Shown piece by piece: positions 42,061-53,465 of a stretch of DNA of 64,000 nucleotides; within the stretch, counting starts at the first letter, position 1; each line of letters opens with the position of its first letter. The position numbers were made by a program, and so were the translations under genes. The notes below the pieces were generated by a model. It was not told the DNA's origin and made no database searches. It saw only the letters and a program-made list of their open reading frames with translations. The stretch comes from Conchocele bisecta (Eukaryota > Mollusca > Bivalvia > Lucinida > Thyasiridae): NCBI GenBank assembly GCA_029237695.1, contig CM055266.1, positions 12,851,805-12,915,804 of the forward strand. Direction: 5' to 3'.

Positions 42061-45000
42061 CGGCTAAATGCTTATAATCAAAAATGCCTCGTTTTCTTTG
42101 GCTGCCAGTGGGGGTATTCGTGTACCGACAGGCCACATTTCTAGTTTCCCTTGGTTAATGTTTTTAGTCAACCTTGGTTAAGGTTTTTATGTAGGCCGCA
42201 GCCACCTTCTTTGTCAAGCTATGTGTACATCGACAACCCTCGTAGTCGAGCTATGCTGTTCTCCTACAGCTCGTGTTATCATTGTAGTTGAGGGGAGGTA
42301 GTTCTTTGCCCTGCGGTAGTCCCCGGGGCAAACCAAACTATACTGTGAAAATTGCTTGCCACAGTAACCTTTGAAACACATGACTATTGTGCAAATTATT
42401 CCTGGCATTATGCTCTTTATTTGTTCTAAGTTACCATTATGTTTGGCATGTGCTTGCCTCAACTCTGCAATGCACTGGATCTTACAGAGAGAGCAAATCG
42501 GTTTTTCTCAAGTTTGTTTTCTTGACCCCACGAAACATGTTCGAGCTAAATGGCGCCTTGTTTATTTCTCGTTTCAGGGAGTTACTCAGATGGCGGATAT
42601 CTTTTAGATGCGTTACCGTTACCACCCCTGGTTGAGCGGCATCTACACCTTTGTGTGATTTACTATCACCGCCTCCCCGTGTAATGACTAACATGTAAGT
42701 CACTATTTATCTGCTTCGTAACTATTTCATTCCATTTCGCTTCATTACCTATTGACTAATTTTCGGGGAGGTTGGCAGTGCAGTGACCATGATGGTTTGG
42801 GCAGCTGATATCTCCACCATGATTTCTTAGCTTACTACCTATTATGCACAGCTTACTGCCAACAATGCCCCAATGATTAATTTATCTTTGGTATTATTCT
42901 CGCACATAGTGGTTGTCACGATTGTACCCGCTTGAAATGGTGTACTGTCGCTATTGAATATTGGGTTATTGTAGCAAGAGTCACCTTCAACTCGAACCGT
43001 CCTTGCTACGTTTATTGCCACAGAGTTCATTCTCTCTGGCCACAGTTTGTCTGATTTCATGCATATTTTTAGTGTTTTAAGCCAACCATAGACTCTGCTA
43101 TCCTATTTGACTGCTTTTGCATAGAGTTATACGTCGGCGGAATTATGTTTGTGTTTACCAACAGCCGACAAGCACCATAATTACTGATTGGTGTGCTCAT
43201 AAGGCCCAGCTGCAAACCACATTAGCTTTCCCTGATTTCTACCCTCCCTTTCGACTTGACGGAACCTCTTCATATAGTTTATAATATATTTCTTTTATAT
43301 CTACATCGGGTGCATTTTAGCCGCTCAGACCCAACAAATGCCCCATTTTCTTGATGCGGCCGCATCAAATACCATTTCGCCACTACAGTGCGTATTAAAG
43401 GCGCGATGACTGTTTATTTCAGTATTAAACATCTTCTGGAACCTCATACGGTCGATATATTTGTTTATCAACAGATCGGGGTGTACGGATGCATTTTGCG
43501 GTACGGCGCATTCGTCAATGAGTTTCGGACGCCTCCACAGAGAGCGCAGAACAGTTACATCATTGTCCGTACCATCAACTATTTACAGGTAAACGTTTTA
43601 TTTTCATTTACATTAACCCGGATTCAAATGAGTCTTTGGTTAGCCTGATGTACCTATGATTTGTTCCATTTGGTGAGTGAGAAGAAAGTTTTTTACCATT
43701 TATTTTCATTTACCCGCCCGTTTGAAATCCGCATTTTTTCTTTACCCCGCCTCCTATGCTTATTGGCCGGCATGTTTTCATTAGGTTAACCAAGTTCACT
43801 CTGAGCAGTGCATATCGGTAGAGAAATATATATGGGATAGCATTGCTCATTTAACAGGCAGTGTCTATACCCTAAGGAAACAAATGTCAACACGGGCACA
43901 CGTGTTTCAATTTCCTGTGACATTTTAACACTTCTATGTCTGAATTCGCTGGCAGCACTCATACACTGGGCTGGTTTCAATTTAATTTGACACGTATCAT
44001 TCTGGGCATGTCACTAAGTTATGCGGACAAATGTTTCTATGCAAATTACAACATGTAGATTGACCAAATACTTCAAAAGTCACTTTTTCGCCTGTTTTTA
44101 TGATAAAAAAATGACAAAAATACTCCGAAATCACCCGACTTTCGATAAATTTAATCGTTTTAACCCCATAATTGTGGAACAGCCAATATTTTTGACAAGC
44201 ACCATCTATTTTATAATAATTTTTTACAAGTGCATCAACAATATAGACTTTTCCTAAGAAATATATGAGAAAATAATACTCTGGAAAATTCTGCTGAAAC
44301 TGAAGTTTCCGCAGCTGGACAGCCATAATTATATGACCATTCTTAAATTGCCACTGTTGAAAAGTTAGTCTTGTAAATAATGTCAAATTACATTTGCTGT
44401 CACGAAATAGGTCAGACAAGACAATGGTAGGCAGTTTATTGAGATATTATAGCAAAAAAATGCGCTTATAAGGTATCATTGCACATCGAAAAATAAATAC
44501 AGAGAATAAATAGTAATGTCCGTTAACATTTTAAGGAAACTCGGTTATCGCCCCTGATATCAGTGTGGAAATTTACTAATATAAAATGTATAATAGTGAC
44601 AATCCATAGGTGGGGTAATGGTGAATTAATGTTTATTTGCCAGATATATCCGGGGTTTGTATTGAATTTGGCAAAATAAATGCAGCACAATCTCTCTAAT
44701 AGATTCAGAATCAGTGATTTCAATGCAGCTTCTTGATTGTCTGTGTATAAGCAATACATAATGCACAAAACACACAGTGAGGTCGGTGGATTTTTTTTGG
44801 AAAAGTCTTAAAATTAATTGGAAATGTGATGGTCATAAACTTGCTTTTCGCACGATTTGTAGTATCAAATCATCAGCTTATGACTTGACTGCATAATAAT
44901 GTATGTCTGAATCAGGCGATGGTAATGCGATCCTCAAGAAAGACACACGGCGACAATTATAAAGTATCACGCTACAAAATCTGCCCGACGTCGCGTTTCG

Positions 45001-45166
45001 TCACAAAGTTAATGTTATAAGCGGCCTACTGCAGATGTACACGTGAAATGTCTACAAACAAATACTCCATTTACAGCAATTCCGTACACATCCTTATGAT
45101 ATAATATTGGAATAGAAAACAATTATCGTGAAAATTACGTGTGGGCACAATCATGTGTGGGCACAA
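42061..45166. other. Long stretch with no supported gene
   Basis: 42110-42200 still carries TTCCCTTGGTTAATG/TTAAGGTTTTTA scraps of array A. CGAGCTATGCTGTTCTCCTACAGCTCG at 42246-42272 is a small hairpin. Open frames at 42371-42607, 43388-43648 and 43997-44419 have no domain, no neighbour logic and no repeat-protein motif. The rest (43650-45160) is AT-rich with nothing I can name. Confidence 0.4.
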
Positions 45167-46138
45167 TCAGGTTCTCTGGTTTCCTCCCACATTCAGGACC
45201 ACTCTTACGCATCCATGTGTGGCAAAGAACACGCTCTCGTAGCCGGTGTAAAAGAAACAAAATTGGAAGGCAACAAAACACCATGGACACACTAACGCAC
45301 ATGTACACTACTGTCAGGTTGCGCTAATATTGCCATTAGTTTCTCTCTTTCAAAATATTTTAATATTTTACTACACAGTAAGCAACTTTATTGGCTGAGC
45401 CTGAGCTGTGCTACAGCCCAGGCTCAGACAATGAAATTGCTTGATCGCAAGTTGGCACTGTCGCGATGATTATCTGGGCAAGATTGACAAACTGTATTCT
45501 CCACTTTTTTCTGCCGACTAACTTTTGGTTATTAAACACATTAAATCTACAAAATATAATCATTTTTTCACAATAAAATCAATATTTCTTGGAATTTTAT
45601 GAAATAATTTTTTTTGGGGTGGGTGACTCTTTTGTTATTAATGAAAAAGTACTTACATTTACATATTTTTAAGATTGGATGCATTTAATTGCCAAAAGTT
45701 CCTTGGCAGCAAAACGTGGAACAGACAGTAAGTGTTTTTTTCGGTACATTCGCTATATCCCATACCATATCCAAAACGGGATTACTGAAACAAAATGCAA
45801 ATCACGTGTCAGTTTCATGTAACAGTTTATTTGCGGAATTGTGTGATGTGACACATTGACTATAATGTGTCCGACAACGTATCTCGAACCGTGGATGCGA
45901 ACAAAATAACACTACACATGATTAGCTAAACTATTGGTGGCATTTCAAAATATAAATGCTAAAAAGCAACCACAGAAATCACACGCAGGATAAACATATA
46001 CACAAGTCAACAGCTCCGTTAACTTCCTGAGTTAGAGATCAGCTGGTGTAATTACAGGTACGTGTAACGTGTATTGGATGGTTAAGCATAAGTCAGATCT
46101 CGGTTCATCCGCATGTACGAGGAGATAATCCGCGAGCT
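45167..46138 (-). mobile_element. ~1-kb dispersed element with internal hairpin, copy 2
   Basis: Inverse complement of 16306-17265 over its whole length, including CAGGTTCTCTGGTTTCCTCC at the left, the TGAGCCTGAGCTGTGCTACAG hairpin, and GGAGATAATCCGCGAGCT at the right. Substitutions are scattered along the length. Confidence 0.7.
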
Positions 46139-46620
46139 TCAGCTCGCGGGTTATCGCACGTACATGCGGACAAACGTGATCTAACTTATTTATCACATCC
46201 TCATGCATATACCTTGCACACGAGCTGTGTTAATACAGAAACAACACCTGGAAATGTGTCAAAGATGTGATAATTATTGTTTATATGTACATGGCAATAC
46301 TATGTGAAATGCCATTCTAAATGATGTAAAAAGCAATTCACATGCGCCCGGTGTATACAAACAGTTTTGTTTTGTATTCTGTGTACAATTCCGGGCGCGT
46401 ATGAATTATTTTGTACATACATATTATGTGTACATTCGGGTGCATGTGAATTGTTTTGTACATACATATTATGTGTACATTCGGGCGCATGTGAATTGTT
46501 TTGTACATACATATTATGTGTATTTGTACATACATATTCTGTGTACATCCGGGTGCATGTGAACAGTTTTGTACATACTATGGTTTTACATTATTTAGCA
46601 AGGTATTCACACTAATAATT
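46100..46620 (+). mobile_element. Head-to-head second end of the same element, split by an insertion
   Basis: AATCCGCGAGCTT and CAGCTCGCGGGTTATC form a palindrome centred at about 46140. From there GTACATGCGGACAAACGTGATCTAACTTA repeats the start of the element in the opposite direction. It stops at about 46190 and resumes at 46622 with TTAACCATCCAATACACG, so about 430 bp (46195-46618) were inserted inside it. Confidence 0.55.
46378..46580. repeat. Tandem repeat, ~30-60-bp units
   Basis: TTTTGTACATACATATTATG then TGTACATTCGGG.GCATGTGAATTG, about four to five times, inside the insertion described above. Confidence 0.8.
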
Positions 46621-46887
46621 AACCATCCAATACACGGTATATGCACATGTGATAGGGACTTTGGAGGTCATTGATAAGTGGCTTTATATATTTCACCAAC
46701 ACAGAAAATCCCATAGGCTAGATGTACTTCCAACATGTACTTTTAATTAATCTAATCATTTAATTGTTTACCCTAGTTTCTCGACAAATGAAAGAATGGC
46801 ATTTCGTCTCATTTCATCGCTTGTTGCGACACTTTCGCCAATATATATTAAAGTAATCATTAAATGTTCAGCCGCTATATTTCAAAC

Positions 46888-46920
46888 AGTAGTATATAAG
46901 GGAGTTAAAATGATACCACC
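46888..46920 (+). repeat. Polinton-type terminus, third occurrence
   Basis: AGTAGTATATAAGGGAGTT followed by AAAATGATACCACC, closely like 7781 and 30120. The next 250 bp shows no Polinton protein. May be a solo or decayed terminus. Confidence 0.4.
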
Positions 46921-47289
46921 AACCTACACACCACCCCTACGCTCCATCTACAGTCCCACACCCCTTGAATTTGTGCATAAACTGAATAGACAAAAAGTGC
47001 GCTCCACCTATAGAATACAGAGCCAAGTTAGACAACTGTGTACTTCTAAAACGGGTCGTCCTTGTCAGAGTTGTCTCTCTTATACCATACATTTCCACCA
47101 ACAAAAGTTAGGTTTATATACGAGAAATAAACACATATATACATTGCTGGGACGCCAGCAATACTCTCAGCGCTGAGACAGGTTTCGCCACATGTATTTC
47201 ACTCTGGCTGCTCTACGCATTCTAGCGGATGGAGGTAATGAGGAGGAGGGGTCCACGGTAACAGTCCAATGATGGGGTGGAGGAGATGT

Positions 47290-47420
47290 GAGCGTGACAC
47301 ATCCCACTAAGCCTAAGAAAAGAGAAGAGAAGAGATTTAAAGCGAAGGCTTAGTGGGATGGGCCCAGAAGGGTTTTGCTGGCGCGGGTTCGAGCCTCGGT
47401 GGGACCTAAAACTTCTTTTT
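47290..47420 (+). repeat. Hairpin and tRNA-like arm (possible SINE)
   Basis: TCCCACTAAGCCT (47302) pairs with AGGCTTAGTGGGA (47348). Then GCGGGTTCGAGCCTCG matches a T arm/B box, followed by GGTGGGACC and a T-rich stretch. No complete tRNA fold. Confidence 0.4.
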
Positions 47421-47522
47421 TTTAAATTGTTTAAATTGTTTATTATTATTAATAAATTGTTTACTGCACCAATATAATTAATTTTATAATTTTAAGAAAA
47501 TTTTAAAATTATTTTTTAAAAA

Positions 47523-47953
47523 TTAATTATAAAATTTCGGGGATGGTGGTGCTGTAACATTTCCTCCGACTTTATCTCCAAGTTTTACCCTCAATTTATC
47601 CAAATCAGTACTCTCAATCTTGGGCATGGTGGCGCGCGCTTTGATTCTAATATAATTTTTTAATTCTTCACATATCCTCATTTCTTTCACAACTGATTCA
47701 AACTCTAAATTTGATATTTCATTATCGGCCAACGCTTTGGACACTACAACGTCGATGCTATTTTTCTTAGACCTAGCGAGAACGGATATTCTATCATGTT
47801 TTCTACATTTTTTCGACCAGCCACCATAATTAACATACAAAGTATTCCAGATACAACTGTAATTCCACTCAAAACCCCAGCAATTGGAACTGTTACAATG
47901 AGAGACATTAGTGGATTATCTCCCTTATCGCCGATAGGCGGCGCTACGCTCAC
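47523..47953 (-). pseudogene. Small membrane-anchored protein of unknown function
   Basis: ATG at 47953 starts MSVAPPIGDKGDNP, then a hydrophobic stretch (LIVTVPIAGVLSGITVVSGI) long enough to span a membrane. Near 47800 the coding text changes frame, continuing as KKCRKHDRISVLARSKKNSI, VVSKALADNEISNLEFESVV and a basic helical tail that ends in TAPPSPKFYN. The 'KH..I..LA..K...I...SKAL.D..IS..EF' pattern is one I associate with small uncharacterised proteins in cnidarian and mollusc mobile elements; I cannot name it. It starts 67 bp from, and is divergent to, the SAP exon at 48021, so the two may share a promoter and element. One frameshift, so probably dead. Confidence 0.45.
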
Positions 47954-48020
47954 ATTGGTCCTACTGTCACTTCCTGCTTAGAAATCAACATTCAATCACA
48001 TCTCGCTTACAAAATCTTCA

Positions 48021-50556
48021 AAATGTCATCTAAATTCGACTCGCTGCACCTGAATTAGTTGAGAGATGAACTGAGAAAACGGCACGCGAAGACGTCGGGT
48101 CGTAAGAAGGAGCTGATTGAGAGGTATGTGTATTCAATGTAGACATTGTGTAAACAACTTGACCCATATTGAACAGCTGTTGAATGATATTCTTTGTTCG
48201 TCAAAAGAAGGCACGTTTATGCCGAGAATGCCAAACAAATATGCTTGATGAGTGTTGTTTTATGGGAAACTGGTCAAGACGGCCCCAAACCAAAATGGCA
48301 CCAGTCAAAACGACCCCATGATATAAATATTTTATGAGAGAAAGAAGATATATTAAAAAAAAAAAATAGCTGTTACATAGTTGTGTGTTCACACTATTTC
48401 CTTTGGATACAACTTTGATTTATATTGTTGGGTAATTATTTGCGGTGAAAATAGTTTTACATGTTAACTGGTACATGACTATGTACATAGCTTAATACAT
48501 TCTTTGAATCACCGTCTTTAAATGCATAGCAATTATGTAATAGATAAATGACGAGTATTTAACTTACACGCGACATTCTTGTTTTACTATATTTATGTGC
48601 CGTTGACGATATTCAGGATTTATTACGTTTTGCACCTGTATGTCCGTCCGTCTGCCACACTTACGTTTAGGTGAAACCACTTGATGGATTTCAAAAATAT
48701 TTTTATGCATGTGTGTCCTGTGCTTATGGCGTGTTATGCACCCACTTCTGGTCCGTATGACCAAGGTAAAGGTCATTATAACAAAATGTTCACCTTGTAC
48801 ATTTCGGTGCATTTAGGTCAAAGCTGCCACAGGGCGCATCCTCGTGTCTTACAGACACACATCTCTTGTTTTTTTTTCTCTGATTTCTATTTAAAGCATA
48901 GAAATTTGGTGTTCTTTAGAATCAATCATCTCGACGGGACGATTCTAAAGAACTCCAGACTTCAATGTTCTGTTGAAAAAGGAATGAAATGTACCAAAAT
49001 TTAGTCGAAATTTGATATTATAGACAAATGTCATTACTAACAACAGTTTATAATATCATAAAACACTTTATAATTTCAGACTGGATGCCTATGACAGAAA
49101 CTCAAATTTTGGGAGACCCGACAGTCCACTTCAATCAGAGTATGCTATGAAGGTGCCGGACCCCATGAGCTACCACGATCTGAACAGTGACAAGAAGTTT
49201 GCAGCAGTGTCAATGGAAGGCATCGTGTCTTATCTGGCTACCTTCGAAAAATACTTTGACAACACTCCAGTCAGTCTGTACAAAGAAAAATATCTGTGCT
49301 ACATTCGAATGCATGACTCGGAGGACCAGGACTGCTACTTTGTTAAGAGTGCATGTCGAGCTGAAATGAAGAAGTCCGTCGTCTATCTTGTCGACATTCG
49401 TGTATCGAGAGAAGGAGAGGTTCTTGAATCTCAATGTGAATGTGGTGCAGGGATGGGCCCAAATGCACACTGTAAACATGTATGCACAGTGTTATATGCA
49501 TGTTATATATTCGGTGTAACTGGTTCTGTGAATGTTGAAAGTACATGTACTGAAAAGCTGCAGTCATTTCATCAAGTGAAAAAGTACACTGGTTCACCTT
49601 CAAAGGCTCGTGACCTTGAAATGCCTGGAGCAGACGAAAGCACAAGTCTTAAGTTTGATCCTCGACCGGTAAACGTATCGCGGTGCCAAGTCGTATGAGG
49701 CCCACTTCAGAAATGCGTGTTTAAACTTTAGGGGTATTTCAAAGATGCCAATATTCCAACTGTTTGAGCCAGCAAACACCACGGGCAATGGCCCATGATC
49801 ATGACTATTTATTTCACACACATGAACAGACATTTCTTGAACACATAGGTTTAGTGAATATTTCTAGTGACCGAATTGAGAATATTGAAAAAAGAACGCG
49901 AGGTTAGTCGGCAAACGAGTTGTGGAGAGAAGAAAGGAGCAAGCGTATCCAATCGTCAAATTTAGGAAGAATATGCAAAGCAACAGACAGAACCGACTTT
50001 AATAAGTTGGCGGAGAGCCTGTTGGAGCCGCAACAATTTACGTCTAAGGCTACTGATCATGGCAAGAAATATGAAAAGGTGGCAACAAAGGAATACGAAC
50101 GACTTCACCACTGCCATGTGCACGAATCGGGAATCTGGGTATCAAAAACAATGCCCTTCCTAGGTAGTTCTCCAGATGGAATAATTACAAAGGATGTGAT
50201 TCTGGAAGTTAAATGTCCATACACAGCTAAGGACAAACCAATTACACCAGTTTACTGTGTCATATCTGAAATCACAAAGAAATAGTCTGGAACTTGATAA
50301 AAATAATAATTATTTTTACCAGGTACAAGGCCAGTTGTTTTGCATTGGCATGCGATACTGCGACTTTCTTGTGTACACTCTGGCCGATGTGAAATGCATA
50401 CGGATTGAAAGAGACAATGCCTTCATTTCCAGTATGATTAAAAAACTTTCGGATTTTTATTACCAAATATTTTTGAACCTGCCATGTTGGCTAAATTTTA
50501 TTACAAAGATTAAAATCATTCATAACGTGCAAACTTTAATCTAACTGTAATGGGCA
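48021..50556 (+). pseudogene. SAP-SWIM-YqaJ protein of an ISL2EU-type transposon
   Basis: Exon 1 (48021-48123) encodes a SAP DNA-binding helix pair (SSKFDSLHLN-stop-LRDELRKRHA, SGRKKELIER). It ends at a GTATGT donor; the acceptor TTTATAATTTCAG precedes 49080 and joins in phase to LDAYDRN. Exon 2 carries a SWIM zinc finger (QCECGAGMGPNAHCKHVC, about 49430-49490). It also has a YqaJ-type nuclease: KATDHGKKYEKVA, GSSPDGII with the catalytic Asp, and EVKCPY with Glu/Lys at 50160-50225, then YYQVQGQLFC-like text. This nuclease accompanies the ISL2EU transposase. Lesions: nonsense codon in exon 1, frameshifts near 49665, 49780 and 50258, and a stop near 49905. The 0.95-kb intron holds other repeats. 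Confidence 0.8.
48575..49010. repeat. Repeat scraps inside the SAP-SWIM-YqaJ intron
   Basis: 48600-48870 is a T-rich block with GACCAAGGTAAAGGTCAT. 48900-49000 contains GTTCTTTAGAATC / GATTCTAAAGAAC as a hairpin and then AATGTTCTGTTGAAAAAGG, resembling 51325-51385. Confidence 0.4.
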
Positions 50557-50830
50557 CACTGTATTCTGGCAGCTTGTTTATAATATTGGATTTCCACGTG
50601 ACACACTAATTGCCAATACTATGTTTTCTCCAGTTTGTATGTTATTGGCTATTGTTGTGTCACATGATCTGTTGGTTTTATAAACATTTTAGATGTAAAC
50701 AATCTGTCGGGATACAGTGGGTGACCTGTTGTTACATGTCGTTTGTGTTCAATGACTTACAAAAAGAAATCAATACACATATCGGTGTGAAATATTTCTT
50801 GTTGTAATATTTATATTTAATAGCATAACT
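50557..50830. other. 3' region of the YqaJ gene, no other feature
   Basis: AT-rich. No clear polyadenylation signal stands out, and the open frame at 50610-50807 is not protein-like. Confidence 0.3.
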
Positions 50831-50844
50831 ATCAGAGCTGCATA

Positions 50845-51276
50845 ACTATCAGAGCTCCATATCAGCTACGTTTTTTTCAATATAGTTCAGAGCTTCAGAT
50901 ACGGAATTAGTAATTGAGTATTTTCACTCCATGATATCTGAAGCAATTGGGTATTTCAATATTTTAATTGGGTACTGTTTACACATCTACAGACAGCAAT
51001 TATTGAATAATTTGCCTCAAAATGAAAACATGTCTTGGCATTTCATTAGAATTGTCTCCTTGGAGACAATTCTAACGAAATACCAAGATGTGTTTTCATG
51101 GAAAATAAGAAAAATATGCTATATTTGTAGTCTGTTTATTGTTTTCTGTAGCATGATAAAGGTACCACAAATTTGTTATTGCTTTTTGATACTCGCTACT
51201 TCTGATTTAAATTGGGTTTTTTGGCAATTTTGATTGGGTATTTACGCAAATACACAGCTTATCTGGAGCTCTGATA
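50845..51276. mobile_element. MITE with TIR AACTATCAGAGCTCCA, holding a perfect-looking hairpin
   Basis: AACTATCAGAGCTCCATAT (50845) is mirrored by ATCTGGAGCTCTGATAGTT (51258-51276). Nested inside, 51022-51099 is a long hairpin: ATGAAAACATGTCTTGGCAT, AGAATTGTCTCC and their inverse complements, with no loop. It lies between the two convergent ISL2EU-type genes. Confidence 0.6.
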
Positions 51277-51529
51277 GTTTTCAGATCTTTGTTTTAAAAC
51301 ACAGAAATGTGTTGGTATTTTGAGACGATTCTAAAGAACCCCAAACTTCTTTGTTCTTTTGAAAAATCAATGAAATATACCCAAATATATTCATAAAGAT
51401 GCATCTTATCTGGAGCTCGGATAACAAATAGTGCAGATCCTGAAGAGACGGCACATTACGAGCTGGCTCGTCCTGATTTATGTTGTTTGCAAACATTGGC
51501 CTCTATAGAGGGCTGTGGGGTTGAAAGTG
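51277..51529. repeat. Repeat scraps downstream of the transposase pseudogene
   Basis: 51325-51400 resembles 48945-49010 (GATTCTAAAGAAC.CCA.ACTTC). 51430-51480 carries a GTGCAGATCCTGAAGAGACG hairpin of the family seen at 57340 and 18195. Confidence 0.4.
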
Positions 51530-52948
51530 TTAAGCATGCTTTGGAATGATGCAAACTCTGAAATTACATAGCATAAAACATATGAAAATTATTTCAGATG
51601 ACAATTTTGACTCTGTGGCGGTCATTGGCTGTACTAAAATTTTCATTGTTTTGGCAAGTCCTATTATTCGTTCGATGTGGACACGTTTACTCGAAATTCT
51701 CCGATCACGAAGTACAGTTTGTCCATTCATTCTATTTTTTTTTCTTAAAAAATGTTGGTATGTTTATTGATACATCACGTGGTGCAAAAAGGTCCTGTAC
51801 ATTAAATCCCTTATCTGCCATTATACTGTCTTTTGGGTCACAGAGATGCAGTAATGGACTGCGTTCAGTTATTTGTCGGTCACTGGCACTTCCACCATAT
51901 GCATCGGAAACAAATCAAACCAGTCCACCGGGTGAAGCTCCTACTAAAACTTTAACAGTGTTACGGTTTTTATAAGTTGAGAACGTCTTTTGTTGAGATT
52001 TCGGATTTTTTGGCTTTTTTATAGGACACTCGGTTCCATCAACAATTATTCTAGTTTTTGGAAAATACCGCTTGAATCCAGATGGAGTAAACAGTCGAAC
52101 AAGTTGTAGTGATGGCCAAATGTTCACCTCCTTCCATTGTAGAGCCATAAAGTTAATCCAGGTGATTACAACATTAATCACAACCAATTCAGACACCCCA
52201 AACATTCTCGAAAGTTCAAAATTTGTTGTGTGTCTACTCAACTTCATTAACACCATGAAAAATTGATCGGGAATGTCAATTGTAACAACATTATGGTATA
52301 TATAATTCAAACAATATGCTGCAGGGCCCAGTGTATGAAGAACAAAATAAAATAAAACTTGAATATGTTTTCGAGGCCTGTATAGAAATGAACTCTGCAC
52401 TGTCTTTCCTAAAATTTTCAATAGAATACATGCGCTGTTTAGGGGTTTGAGTTGGAACCGAAACAAACTCTTTTGCACAGTCATTATCATTAATGAGTGG
52501 TTTGTCGTCACACGTTTCATCAACAAGAATTTCAGCACAGGAACTGACATCGTCAATATAACTATCCCCTTTATCACCATCATCTGTGACATTATTCGTA
52601 ATATCGTCCAATAGTTTTCTGCGTTTATTGGACCTCTACGTGATCGCCGTTTTCTGTGACATTCTTCCATTTTTTTGGTGGACCAACTGAATCGGCTTGG
52701 AACTGCCGTCTTCTTCAGGGTTCGCCTTTCTACAGCTGTCCCTGAAAATATACAATCAAGAAATTTATTAATTTCACACAGCCATATATGGTGCTTCCTC
52801 ACATGAGACAAGGTTCTTCGATGATTAAATGATGTTTTATCATGACTCCTCGACTTGCATCTCAAGCCATTTGGAGCGACGTGACCCTGTCTCCTTTTAC
52901 GTGCCTCTTACGCGAAACAGGAGATACTGTAGGTTATTATAGGAATCA

Positions 52949-53191
52949 GGGGCCCGTTTCACTAAACTTCGTACGACTAAAATGTTCGTAAGTGCAAATT
53001 TAGGATCGTCTGTAAATTTAAATTGATGGATTTACATTTATTGAGCATAGGCTGCACATGCAGCCTATGCTCAATAAATGTAAATCCAATAATTGTTTAC
53101 AAGAAAACATTGTTAAGGTGATATTTACAGACTATCATAATTTTGCACTTACAAACATTTTACTCTTACAAAGTTTAGTGAAACGGCCCCC
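52949..53191. mobile_element. MITE (TIR CCGTTTCACTAAACTTCGTA), intact copy
   Basis: Left end GGGCCCGTTTCACTAAACTT with CGTACGACTAAAATGTTCG. Right end is the inverse, ending GTTTAGTGAAACGGCCCC. The centre is a palindrome GAGCATAGGCTGCA/TGCAGCCTATGCTC. It sits in the transposase intron. Other copies: 57981-58292 and 63307-63500. Confidence 0.8.
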
Positions 53192-53224
53192 AGAAGCAGC
53201 ACAGCAGGTACTCAAGGTAATCCA

Positions 53225-53465
53225 CGTAATTATGGTGTACGAACGTGGTCAAAACAAAATGTAAATGTATAGCTGCACCTGTAAGTTTAGTTTTGACCCC
53301 GTTCATACATATGGTGTACAAACGGGGTCAAAACTAAATTGTATTTTTACAGGTGCAGCTGTATTCTTTACAGGTGCATCTGTATTTTTAAAGGTGCAGC
53401 TGTATTTCTTTTTACAGGTGCACCTGTATATTTGTATAGCTGTACCTGTAAATTTAGTTTTTACA
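53225..53465. repeat. Palindrome and TTTACAGGTGCAGCTGTAT repeats
   Basis: GCTGCACCTGTAAGTTTAGT / TTTTGACCCCG is mirrored by CGGGGTCAAAA / ACTAAATTG...TTTACAGGTGCAGC. Then the ~21-bp unit TTTACAGGTGCAGCTGTATT recurs about five times with changes. Confidence 0.65.

Noticed and set aside
42371..44419. Open frames at 42371-42607, 43388-43648 and 43997-44419 as host genes
   Set aside because: Short, no domain, no splice-site pattern and no protein-like periodicity that I could see.
49187..49833. Other frames over the SWIM exon
   Set aside because: They are shadows of the SWIM/YqaJ coding frame, which carries the zinc ligands and catalytic residues.
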